A stretch of 64,000 nucleotides of DNA, from assembly GCA_905147135.1 (NCBI GenBank), contig LR990050.1:20024001-20088000 (forward strand), given 5' to 3'. The stretch comes from Blastobasis lacticolella. Its lineage: Eukaryota; Arthropoda; Insecta; Lepidoptera; Blastobasidae. The notes below the pieces were generated by a model that saw only the letters and a program-made list of their open reading frames with translations, was not told the origin of the DNA and ran no database searches. Positions 46,853 to 57,119 of this stretch are shown here, piece after piece. How positions within the stretch are numbered: the first letter of the stretch is position 1; each line of letters starts with the position of its first letter. A program made the position numbers and the translations under genes.

Positions 46853-47266
46853 ACCTAATTCTACTAATGCTATAAGATTATAAGGATGGTTGTATGTTTG
46901 ATACAAAAACGCAAAAACTACTAAACAAATGTTGATGGTATTTAGCAGTGATGCAGCTTTTAGCCCAGAGTAGCACATATCCAGGGAGCCTATTCTCGAA
47001 CTGTGACATCTCAAATTCGACGTTATTCTAGCCACAAATCTGTATTAAAACGTCTCTAAAATAGATTTTTGACATATTATTTTACAATAGTTGAAGATAG
47101 TTGAGAAAATGTTATTGGGCTTCAGTAGACATTTCATAAGGGGGATTTGTGGCTAAAAAATGAATCGAGAAATAGGTCCCCTGAAATTCAATGTGGTTCG
47201 CGCGGGAACGGGTCTGGAACGTAATAACCGAATTTTAAGTCGACCAAGTTGTAGGCAAAAGCTAGT
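46853..47266 (+). mobile_element. Helitron-like element interrupted by a MITE
   Basis: Left part: attctactaatgctataaga then ttagcccagagtagcacata. Right part: tgaaattcaatgtggttcgc, gggaacgggtctggaacgta and gtaggcaaaagctagt. Compared with the copy at 40728-40910, the normal continuity between the two parts is replaced by the element at 46982-47182. Confidence 0.75.
46982..47182. mobile_element. TIR MITE with CAGGG/CCTATT termini, copy 2 (nested)
   Basis: The left end cagggagcctattctcgaac and the right end gagaaataggtcccctg are inverted repeats, extended by gccacaaa and tttgtggc inside. Same ends as 37253-37446. Nested in the Helitron-like element, so it arrived later. Confidence 0.75.
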
Positions 47267-47269
47267 ATC

Positions 47270-50200
47270 ATCAAACTCTTCATATGCATTTTTATATCGA
47301 CCGTGACATAAGGCAGTCACGTCGCTAACAAGCATAAAAACTAGTCCGGATTAAGTTCTAATTAATAATTCCGCATTCAGGAAGTAGGACGGCGTCGCAT
47401 GCGCAGTGCATCGGCGTTTATCTTTGGTTCCGCTTTCTTGGGTGTTTCGGGCAAACCTTCCTTGTTAAACTTGATACCATCGCAGACACTACCGGCTTTC
47501 AAATCTATTGACATCGATATGTGCCATGGTTTATCGCCTTTTTACTACTAGCAGTGCCCCATTGTGGTCTTGTACAAAAATATCTTACGATGTAGATACT
47601 TCAAGATTTATATCGTTGGTATAAAACAATAAAATAAATGGAAGTCTGAATGATGCTGTGAAGGCTCCTGATAAAGCATTGGCTTTCAGAAGCAAACTTT
47701 CCTTATGCGTCTTTGGCTGCATCATCACTTACCACCAGGTGCGATATTCAAAATGCCTGGCTAGTTTAATTGTCAAACATAAAATATATTTTATAAATTC
47801 ATTAAATCCTCATCTGGCCTCTCCAATTCGGTTTCTCCTCTGAACTCCTGAACTGCATAATGCCTATTTTCAGGGGATTTTTACAACCACTTGTAGTGTT
47901 TCACGAGAAAAGTATGTAGCCAGGATTGGTCATTTTATAGAAGTAAGTTCTTAGAACACGGGCGTCTGATATTTACCTTAGAGCGCTAGTGCGCTGTATC
48001 TGGCCACATTTAACCACAGTCCGTGCAAATAGAGATAGACCGTCAAGTTTGATATGGCTATTCATTGACAAGGCCTCCTACTTTGTACGGCATATATTAG
48101 CTAGAAAGCGGTCATACGTTCGAGCGTTCCACGTTCTCGTTCTGCGTTCAAGCTTTCAGTTATTCGTTTTGAGCGACGCGATCAGAATGCCAACTGTATT
48201 GGTATGTCTATGTAATAAAATATAACATACGCAGAACGCAAACGCGAGACGCCCTAACGGGTGACAGTCTCCTGTCTGATAGAACCATATGTACCCTACG
48301 AACAGTAAGCTATAAAAGCGATGGCTGTGACGCTTCAAATAGTCGTATACTGTTATAGTCATAGACTGTACAATTTAACTAAATAGAAAAGTTCATATCA
48401 GTTTTCATGTATTTTTCGATCAACGATCAAGGCACGTTATTGGCAATCCATTTTGTACGATCTAATTCGCTCTTACAGCATTTCTCAGATTCGTACTAGA
48501 TCCGTACATAACCACTCTTACCGGTATCACCAACCAACTTTACACCGCTACATGAATACCAACTGTTTCAAACTCGGTGTTAGCATTATAGTCATTACAT
48601 AAAGGTCTGTTGTCTCGCGCAGGCGCGGGAAGACGCACGCATTAATTAGTCGGCTCTCCGCGATAGCGATCGACGACGATGGTCGTTCAACCCATGCGAG
48701 CTTCTGTCTTTGTCCTGATAATATCTAGCATAAGAAGTAGTGAGGAAATTCGACCTTATGTCGACGGCGTAGCGCCTCGCAATTCAGCAACACCTCAGAA
48801 ATGCCATTTCTACCCATGTTTAAGTCAACTTCTTTTGTTATGTTCGCCAGGTGCTTTTTGTCCACTTCCTTGAGATCTTCTGATGGTTGATTCGCTTAGT
48901 TCCTAACACAAGCAAATGAGGCAATTATAGACCGTGACGCCTCAAGTGCGCTTGTTTATAATAAGTATTACATAAAAATGTGCTTGTAATCTAATGAATC
49001 TTTCTTTCCTAATTATTTTCACTTTCGTGCCCATACTGGTATGGCGGTATAAAATTATTTTAAAGTTATGGTTGCGTTACGCCGTTCTTCTTAGCATTGA
49101 CTTCTTTCTTATGGTTGTAGAAAAAGTTTCTATAGATGAGTGTGAGGAACGGACAAAACCAACACAACAGAAATGTGAAAATAATCACCATCCTAGCGGA
49201 CGCTTGGTTTCTGCTAGGGTCCGCTATGATACCCTTTTACTTAGCTTCTGCCTCGCATAATAAGCCGTTGGCTCTCGCATATGATTTAGCAATGTCAATC
49301 CCGGGGGCCTCTTTCCTGATTCTGATTCCTGTCTCTGGACAGTGGATGCCGACAGGTTTAGGCGCCTCTTTGGCACCACACAGCGCAGGCGAGCCTCCTC
49401 AATCTTTCCACGATATCCCTTCACGTCAACAGTCTTCTGAACTTATTGTTGAATGTCATGTCAATACTGTCTTTACACATATCTCGTAATCATTTATCTC
49501 TTCTTATTTTTAATACATTGGAGAAATAAGATGTGATGTCGGTCGTTTTAAGTAAAGATTATGTTAACCGGGTTAAATGTGGCGGTAACGGTATATGGTC
49601 AATTCGGATTATATCCTTGCTATTAACATCTTTTATTTCTGTCTGAAATACCTCACAAACATCAAATAAGTTATGTAAAGTAAAGTAAATATTTATTGTT
49701 AAAAAACTGGTTCATTGTTCATTTATTGCATAAATTAAAAATTTACATGTCCACTTTGTTAAATTCAATTTTTTATGTGTTTTTTTAACATATAACTTAA
49801 ATTAACAAATATATGCCATAGCAGTTTACCCACTTCGGGTGTACAATATTCAAATTATTATTACACAACACAGAAAAACTAAACAACGAAATAAACTTAT
49901 TAATAACCGAATTTACTTTAGTTTTATCGTATCTATTTAAATAACTATAACAAAAAAAACTTCATAAACAAAACTTCTTAATATTTAATATAAATGCTAT
50001 CGACATTGTAATATTCCTTAAGATCGTAACAAGACTTTTTTAATAGCCACTTTTTTAAATTTATTTTAAATTTATTTTATGAAAGGTGCTGTTACAAAAT
50101 ATAATCGAAATGTACCTTCTATCAGTTTAAACCTGCTTTTTTTATTGTGCCTGTTTTCATTTATGCATCTACATTTAAAAAAGGAGCATCGTACAAGCAT

Positions 50201-50470
50201 CATGTAACTTGAACATCCAAAAGGCAACATTGTAACACTCATAAAACGTAAGCGGCAGGTGGTGCGTGGATCTTGATTAATGTTAGTAATTATCATACAA
50301 ATGCCTAATTGTAATCAATTAGGTATACTTAACAACTCGGATACTGGGGACTTGAGATCAATCTTGTTTCGTGGTAGGCTTCAAGAATGTATCGAATGTT
50401 TTCTTAGTTTCTTATACTTTGTTTGTAGTAATTGAGCACATATTTGGATGGATTGTGGAAACATAGCATC
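47270..50470. other. No exon recognised (within putative intron)
   Basis: 48617-48626 is gcgcaggcgc in a GC-rich focus next to attaattag and gcgatagcgatcgacg. An ORF at 49136-49489 overlaps a minus frame with no known domain. 49670-50100 is extremely AT-rich. No reliable exon. Confidence 0.4.
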
Positions 50471-50472
50471 TC

Positions 50473-50592
50473 ATGGGTCCAAACCAACCTTACTTGCTCG
50501 TCGACCCGCTGCTGGGGACAAACGAGACTCTGGAGAATCAGCTGTTCCCCTTGTGCTTGCTGCAAGTAAATAGTCAAAACATCACTTTGTAA
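50473..50592 (+). CDS. Possible 39-codon small ORF or exon fragment
   Basis: In AT-rich surroundings, a GC-balanced open stretch reads MGPNQPYLLVDPLLGTNETL then ENQLFPLCLLQ. A gtaaat donor-like site follows the CAA codon at 50569-50571. A TAG lies in frame just upstream, and no good polypyrimidine tract is present. It has protein-like composition but no recognised domain. It could be a cassette exon of the surrounding gene, a micropeptide or chance. Confidence 0.25.
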   Translation: MGPNQPYLLVDPLLGTNETLENQLFPLCLLQVNSQNITL

Positions 50593-51198
50593 TTTAAGGT
50601 TCTAGGTAATAAGAAAACACTTTCAGTCAATGAAAGATAAACGAAAAGTACACTTGTATGTTTTTAAAATGAACTAAATTTTTTTATATTATAAAAACTA
50701 ATATTGACAAAGTATTCCGTGTCCGTCTAGTTTTTGTTACCAACAATATTCAAACAAAACATGAAAGAAAGCGTGTGAAAACTCTAATTATATCTACCGT
50801 TTTAGGAACATGACAGTTAACTACGATTAAGGTAATCAGGAGGCTTCTATGACATAAAAAATGACCAAACAAGCCAACTTTTGAAGGACGGCCAAGGACG
50901 GAACGGAACGGAACCGTTTCGTCACGCGAGCCCATTCAAAACACGGCTCTTACACAAACTATGAGAGTTCAAAATGTTTACTACCGGCCATTATATTGGC
51001 GAAACACGAGCCGGCGCGCGCGCATGTATTGTGTTCACGCATCGGTGACATTACGTGGCCATGGCATTACATAAAAAGAAAAAATAATTGTCACCACCAT
51101 TTTTGTCCCTCATAGCAATAGTAAGAAAGTTCCTTTTTGTTTTTCTGACAACCCCTTCCAGTTATGGATGTTGTACAAAGCGAGAATGATTATTTTTA

Positions 51199-51408
51199 TT
51201 AACTCCCGACGAAAAACGAGGGGTGTGTATCTGTGGCTCTGTGTATGTGTGTCTGTGGATTCGTAGCACTCAAACGGATAGGCCGATTTCGATATGGTTT
51301 TCTTTATTTAAAAGACAGTTTAATCGAGATGGGTATTAGCTTTGTTTCATTAAAATCGGTTCAGTAGTTTAAAAAATATTTGAGTATATGTAAACTTGGT
51401 CGGGGGTT
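51199..51408. mobile_element. MITE with CCCGAC termini, copy 2
   Basis: The left end taactcccgacgaaaaacga and the right end aacttggtcgggggtttttc are imperfect inverted repeats. The interior has gtgtatgtgtgtctgtgg, cggataggccgatttcgata and aaaatcggttcagtag. No ORF. Confidence 0.6.
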
Positions 51409-51409
51409 T

Positions 51410-52476
51410 TTCAACGTTTTGCAGTCGATTCAGTTATGTGAAAACAAATCAGCCCTCTACGCTGGTTTTCTTCTTCCGTCGTGTTCCCTCGGCCAAGGTG
51501 TATGTAAGGACCTCCATAGTCCAACTAAGGACCTCACATAAACAACGAGTTGGCCAGACTTCAGCAATAAGCATGACAGCAACTGTCAGATCTTAATCCC
51601 GCTAAAACGGCGCTAAAGCACTATATTCTAACGCTTACAACAAGATCCCAGAGACGTCCATTGGACTTCGGTCCCCTGACCACAGCATCTTTCCCTTCTC
51701 CGCGGTAATTGCCAACAATGGCGTTTGGACTCTTTCCTTCACCTTTACCGCCTTTACTAGCCGCATTTAGAAAAGTCGATACAGTATTACTTCTCAAAAC
51801 AAACACTTGAGTCGCGAGACATTACATCTTATTACTTGTCACGTAAGTTGCGTAGGTGTTGATTATGATGTATTCCATGACCACTCGCTACCAGTTTGTC
51901 ACATCTGGATTCTGTATTTCAGGTTAGGCTACTTTCGCTTTTGTTTGTGACTACTTTTCTTGTCGTCTAGCTAGATCACTAGACTAGTCGTGCACCTATT
52001 TATGCAGTTTTCCATGCAAGTTGATTATCTGTTTTACCTGATTAGTTAAAAGACGTAGATGGACATTCGACCTCCACATATAACGGTAGTTGGTGGAAAT
52101 CTTTTTACCTATACAAGGCTCTTTGAATTAAACCTGAAAACTAACAATGGGTAGGTGATAATTTATGTTATAGCTTTTCAAATGCATGTCTCCAAAATCA
52201 GTCTCAGATTAAACCCTGATGTTGGTAAGCACTTAGTCAGTATAAAAATATCTTACTACTTAAAACATATTTAACATAACGAGCTTTCGAACTAAAAAAA
52301 GTATTTTTAGACTCATAAATACATTCACATGCGCCACCATTGTCGTAACAAAATATGCCTCCCTATATTAAACGTTTCAACAGCGGTATAAAATTTCACT
52401 GTTCAGCTAAAGTTTCTCACTGTTTTTATTTCTTCGACAACTTCCTCTAAACACATCTTCACACTTATAAAGTAGG
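51410..52476. other. No exon recognised (within putative intron)
   Basis: AT-rich unassigned sequence. Short ORFs have no domain. Confidence 0.35.
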
Positions 52477-52484
52477 TATAGGTA

Positions 52485-53011
52485 CAGTGGCGTAGCTTGC
52501 CATCCAGGGGCCCCGTATCAACAGTTGTTAAGGGGCCCCCCTAGTTGATACCACCAACTACGGGGGGTGCTAATGAGTAACTGAAGTCCTGGGAAATCTC
52601 AGCTTATGTCAATAAATGGTTGAGCGCAGCGAACTCACATAAATTTGCGTGTTAATAATAAAATAAAAACCTTGCGTGATCATCACAAAAATAAGAATTT
52701 TTGTAATTTATACTTTAAAGCCTTGCGCGATTTTAATAAAAATGGCGTAATATCAGTAAATGGATGATAGAGAAATTTTAAACATTCTGATGTGACGAGA
52801 TTTATATTACCTTCGCTAACAATTAATGAGCGAGCGCAGCGAGCTCTTGACTATATTGGCGGAGCGGTCTGAAATTCTCTATTGAATAAGTTTTTTCTCG
52901 GGAAGTATTGAAGAGTTTAACTGAAATTATGGATAAGGAATTTTTGCTTACACCGTGGGCGGGGGGCCCCGTATCATTGATACGGCTGATACGGCGGTAG
53001 CTACGCCCCTG
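52485..53011. mobile_element. hAT-type MITE, 527 bp, with 8-bp target duplication
   Basis: Ends cagtggcgtagct and agctacgcccctg are inverted repeats (one mismatch). They are flanked by the identical 8-mer tataggta at 52477-52484 and 53012-53019. CAG ends plus an 8-bp duplication are diagnostic of hAT. The interior has ggggccccgtatca near both ends and gagcgcagcgaactcac, repeated as gagcgcagcgagctc. No transposase is encoded, so it is non-autonomous. Confidence 0.9.
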
Positions 53012-53365
53012 TATAGGTACTTGTTTGAACATCAGCTTACAACGGCTCTATCTTCTATCTACTGTAGTGACAGTTTCCTACACTAACCATTGTTGTCTGT
53101 AGGTAATTATGCCTACAGTTAACTATTCTAGTTTGTTCGTTTACCACGAAGCATTTATTGTTTTTTGTCGCGCAATTGTATAAGAGAATCGTGTGATAGC
53201 CCTTTTTTTCTGCGGACAACACCAGCACGAATGGCTTTAATATTTATTTTCAATTTAATAATGGAAGTTAAAAAAGTAAATCGAACGTTTTAGACACACT
53301 GGAGTTTCTAATCAGTCAGAAAAGGCGTTTGTTTTAAAACCATAAGTACACGAAAATCTCAGTAC

Positions 53366-53702
53366 AAGAGCGTCGTTGGCCTAATGGTTAAGGGGTCCGT
53401 CTCGTACCCTGAAGTACCGGGTGCCGCCATGTATCCACCAATACCTCTTTTCTGAACTATGTTCATTAGTTGAACACTAAACGATGCACTTACGGTGAGG
53501 GAAATCATTATAAATAGAACCTGCACATTCAGGCGGCTGAATGTGTAACCATGATCCAATCTGGTCACGTCCCCCTGTTCCCTGTTCAGAGGGGAGGTCA
53601 AATGGCAGCCTCTCCACTACCATCTCCGATCTTCCAAACGCTGGATCATGGTCAAGGCGGACATCGGGGCCATCGCGCACGAAAGGGCCACCGCCAAGAG
53701 GT
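53366..53702 (+). repeat. SINE family A, nearly full-length
   Basis: tRNA-like head agagcgtcgttggcctaatg gttaagg then accgggtgccgcc (B-box shortened). Body: acattcaggcggctgaatgt, gtaaccatgatccaatctgg, ggatcatggtcaaggcgga and gcgcacgaaaggg. Several small deletions. Confidence 0.85.
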
Positions 53703-53704
53703 TC

Positions 53705-55045
53705 ATCTGAGTACTATTCTTTAGCTATAGTTTCTTGTCGCCGTCCGATCGCTGGAGCCACACCGCCGATGCCGGCCGTCACGGCCACGCTTTCGCATTT
53801 AGTCGCGCCCCTTATGAACCTCTTTAATGCATTTACTTAATGCTCGTTACGGCTATTTTCGTATTTTCCGACTAACCGATCGAACGGGCCCTGTTTACAG
53901 TTGCAGATGGATGTCTACGTCACATTTTTTTCATGTTTTGTTATAGGTAGGTACGACAGACAAACAGGCAAGACATTCAACTGTCTCAGTGTCCATATAG
54001 GCGTGAAAGTGATTTGATCATAGAAAGTTAAAAAATTACACTTATTTCTTGATAATTATCGTCTATTAGTAGGCTTTTGTGACGGTGTATTGTTCTAACG
54101 TCGTATTATGAACCTTGAACATATGAAATCGGGATTGGTCACGAACTTCGTCAACTGTAGTATTTTCCCTTAATCATACATTGAAGCCATTATACGCGCA
54201 ATGAAAATACACAGTTACCTTTATTATATTATTATTCTGGTACACCCCATAAAGACAAAGTCGCCTAGTTGACGGAAGGGTGAAGACGATCGACAGAATA
54301 TACGAAATTTAATGTAGTCTTGGCACTCAGATTCCAAGAGGAGAAACAAAAACACCTATCCTATAGCATCCAGTGATACAATCTAGGCAGCAATCACGAT
54401 TCACGCAAGACAAGAAAACAGGGTATGTCTAATGGTATGGTAACATCCATGCAAGCGCAGCACGCAACCGCGGCGCCCGCGCACCGGTCTCCATGGCGGT
54501 TACCGATTGGCCGCGGACGTTGTCGTCACGGCCCTGATTGGTCCAAAGCTCTGGACGTAACGCTACATGACTGATATAGGGCTGTTCGAATTTCGAAACG
54601 GAGCGGGAAATGTTTAATCGATTACTGATTTGATAGGGTTCATCGAGAATACGTTCTTCTCGTGGACGGTTGTACCACTGTTATTTCTGTGGTTATACGA
54701 TTTTGATGCACAGTTCTAATCTCAATCTCATATCATCAACATCCTGGACCCTCCTGGACCCAACATCCTCCTCCAAATTGATGCATTTATTTACCTCAAC
54801 GCTGTGCTGGCAGATTGGAGCACGACCATTTTTTGGGAAAAGCTCCCAGGGCCAAAATAACCTATGCTTTACCACGTTGTATCTTTGAAGTCCCCTGGTT
54901 ATCACGCTATAGAGCCTCACTTCACAGGAACTTAGTTATAATCGACCGCGTCAGACTCTTCGGGCGTGCGCACTTTTATAATGGTCTCTAAAGACTAAGT
55001 ACTCTGTCAGACTACCTGGAGAGGTTTTCCCTGGAGAGTACAACA
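53705..55045. other. No exon; GC-rich patch near 54.5 kb
   Basis: 54455-54545 is GC-rich (aaccgcggcgcccgcgcacc, ttggccgcggacgttgtcgt) and carries two ATTGG boxes (gattggccgc and gattggtcc), a CCAAT-type promoter look. It may be an internal promoter of the plus-strand gene. No open exon recognised. Confidence 0.4.
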
Positions 55046-55049
55046 TGGA

Positions 55050-55195
55050 GTACCTACTTCAAGAAAGGAGTGAAAAGGTTTTTACGGGGTCGGCAACGCG
55101 TGTGTGATGCCCCTGGTATTGCAAACGTCCCTAGTCTGCGGTGACTGCTAACCATCAGGCAGGCCAGAAGCTTGTTTGTCACCGTAGTGGTATAA
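55050..55195 (+). pseudogene. LINE ORF2 C-terminal scrap and tail
   Basis: The plus frame reads FKKGVKRFLRGRQRVCDAPG then IANVPSLR and a stop, followed by tcaggcaggccagaagcttg. This is the end of a LINE as at 9700-9815. It lies just upstream of the acceptor of the exon at 55242. Confidence 0.8.
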
Positions 55196-55241
55196 AAAAG
55201 GACGAAACTGTCACCGACATTAACCATACCAATCTCCGCAG

Positions 55242-55429
55242 ACCGTCCAGTGGCTGCCGTCCAGCCGAAGACGCGGCGTGGTGCGGCGGCGTGCCGGGCG
55301 CGCGGGCGCTGCGCGTGCGCGTCTCCAGCGGCGCGCCGACGGCCGCGCAGCCCGCGCACGCGCGAAAGATCTCGCCGCCGCCGCACGCGCATCGGGCTAC
55401 TACTCCGCCTAGGCCGACCGATGCTAAAG
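55242..55429 (+). CDS. Coding exon of unrecognised large gene (exon c)
   Basis: A GC-rich block of 188 nt from acceptor aatctccgcag to donor gttagt. A second in-frame acceptor ccgtccag sits 9 nt further (exon start 55251). It enters in phase 2 and leaves in phase 1, reading PSSGCRPAEDAAWCGGVPGA, RALRVRVSSGAPTAAQPAHA and KISPPPHAHRATTPPRPTDA. Pro/Ala/Arg-rich and probably disordered, with no domain. Phase-2 entry fits both exon a (36848) and exon b (46422); the phase-1 exit fits exon d exactly (G|CA, alanine). Confidence 0.65.
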
Positions 55430-55881
55430 GTTAGTCTGGTTTATGCTAATTACTCAGTAATTAATCCTGGCTTCTCCTCCGGTTTCCTGCTGCTTCTTTT
55501 CGACTTTATATAGCTATTCTCAAGCCCTATCCACAATTCAGCTTTGTACCTCATTTGCGAGTATGACGCTCATAATTATATGCTGTCTACTGCAGCCATG
55601 TACATCCCTCGACGGCAGTCGTTACACTTGTAGCGTGTCCACGCCACCGGTACGTCGACGTGCCGTTCATGTAAATAAATAAGCACCTAAGTTTAGATAT
55701 AAAACCTGCATTTTGTTAAAATCGTCTTGCACTGTCTATGAACCCGAACTACAGAATATCTGTATAGATACTAACGTAACTCTAAACAAAAACATTGCAA
55801 AGTTAACTCGGTTCCTCCGCGAGTGGAGACATCTTTTATATGGTATCTGACCCTAGCTTCATAAACTCCAACCCCCCACAG

Positions 55882-56069
55882 CACACGCCGACGACCCCCC
55901 AACCCCGGACACGTCCACGGCCCAGCTGAAGCCGGTCGCCGCGGTGTCCGCGCTGACGGCCGCCAGCGCGCCGGTGCGGAACGCTCCAGCGCAGAGCAGC
56001 CACGCGTTGGAACGGCGCCCGCGTCATGACCACCACCATCGGCCGCCGGAGAACGCGGCGGCTGTGCAG
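55882..56069 (+). CDS. Coding exon of unrecognised large gene (exon d)
   Basis: 188 nt between acceptor accccccacag (good pyrimidine tract) and donor gtaact. Enters in phase 1 and leaves in phase 0. Reads HADDPPTPDTSTAQLKPVAA, VSALTAASAPVRNAPAQSSH and ALERRPRHDHHHRPPENAAA. The only frame open throughout is the one dictated by exon c. Proline/alanine-rich with a His-rich patch (HDHHH). Further exons must follow; none was found before the window end. Confidence 0.7.
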
Positions 56070-56071
56070 GT

Positions 56072-56650
56072 AACTAATACATCGACCACACAACTATCAT
56101 AGTAGACGCGGTGAGGTAGGCGGGAGAAGAGACGTTTCGGGGTTGACTCGCTAACTACCTGAAACTTAATTAGAATTATAGAAAAACCTCTTGCGTCAGG
56201 ATCACGGGATAATGCACGTCCCTTAGAACGACATAACATAAAATAAAATTAGTAATTTTCTAGCGTTCAGAGACGCCACCAAAAAATGTTATTTATACAG
56301 AACGCCGTCGATGGTCATTTGTTTTGCATGACGCGCCATGCCAGATTTGTCTTTACGTATGCATCTATAAAGTTGAATATCATCTACATATACTTGAAAA
56401 AGCAAATTTACGTTTTTCGTGAATTACAGCCAAACCAAAGGTTTTGACAAAACCATAGAGCCAAACTAACAAACTATAAGAAATCCTTTATACGATTTCT
56501 ATATAACTGTACCTATGTTCTGTTTAATCGTGTTTATTTGAGTAAGCGGTTTAGGAGATATTCGTAATAATATCTCAAAAATATATGGCACTATATTTAG
56601 GCTTATAAATAATAAAGAGTTCCAAAAACACTTAAACATTTTATGGACCT
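56072..56650. other. No exon recognised (intron after exon d)
   Basis: AT-rich sequence after the gtaact donor. No supported feature. Confidence 0.4.
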
Positions 56651-56652
56651 AA

Positions 56653-56776
56653 TTGCCGTTTTCACCAAACTTAGGAATCGGCTAAGTCAATTATCTTAAT
56701 TAAGACATTGCTAATTGTCTAAAAACTAGGTAAAGCTGAACTTAGGTGATTCCTAAGTTTAGTTAAAATAGCCATT
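56653..56776. mobile_element. Small TIR MITE
   Basis: ttgccgttttcaccaaactt agg at the left and cctaagtttagttaaaatag ccat at the right are imperfect inverted termini. Internal ggcgattcctaag-like text resembles the elements at 32429-32820. Confidence 0.6.
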
Positions 56777-56869
56777 AATCATATAAATAGCTCAAAATCT
56801 GTGGTCAAAAACCATTTTCCGCCATTGCCTTTCCAACAAGCACACAATATCGCATAAAATCCATGTCCA

Positions 56870-57115
56870 CGGTGTCGCACCCAAGCACCTCCGACGCCAC
56901 ATTACCGCCATTGGCGAGGCAATTAAGATCGATCCGCATTAACGTGCATCGATTGCCGCCATCGATCTTCATATTATAGAGATCAAGGAGATCAAGGTCG
57001 GATCGATAATCGATAGCTCACAACTCGCAGCGAACGTGATGGCGCGAAATCGAGCGAAAAGATCGCGAAATCCGAGCCGACACCTGCGCGGGCGCAGGAC
57101 CGGTCTTTTCTCTAA
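56870..57115. promoter_or_regulatory. ATCGAT-rich candidate regulatory module
   Basis: Within about 90 bp there are repeated ATCGAT cores (agatcgatccg, gcatcgattgcc, ccatcgatctt, gatcgataatcgatag), followed by a GC-rich block with cctgcgcgggcgcagg. TATCGATA-type sites are bound in flies by DREF and related factors, often at promoters or insulators. No repeat or exon explains the pattern. Confidence 0.4.
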
Positions 57116-57119
57116 TGAA

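Noticed and set aside
49136..49489. 117-codon plus ORF overlapping a 66-codon minus ORF
   Set aside because: Neither frame shows a domain or exon borders of matching phase; left unannotated.
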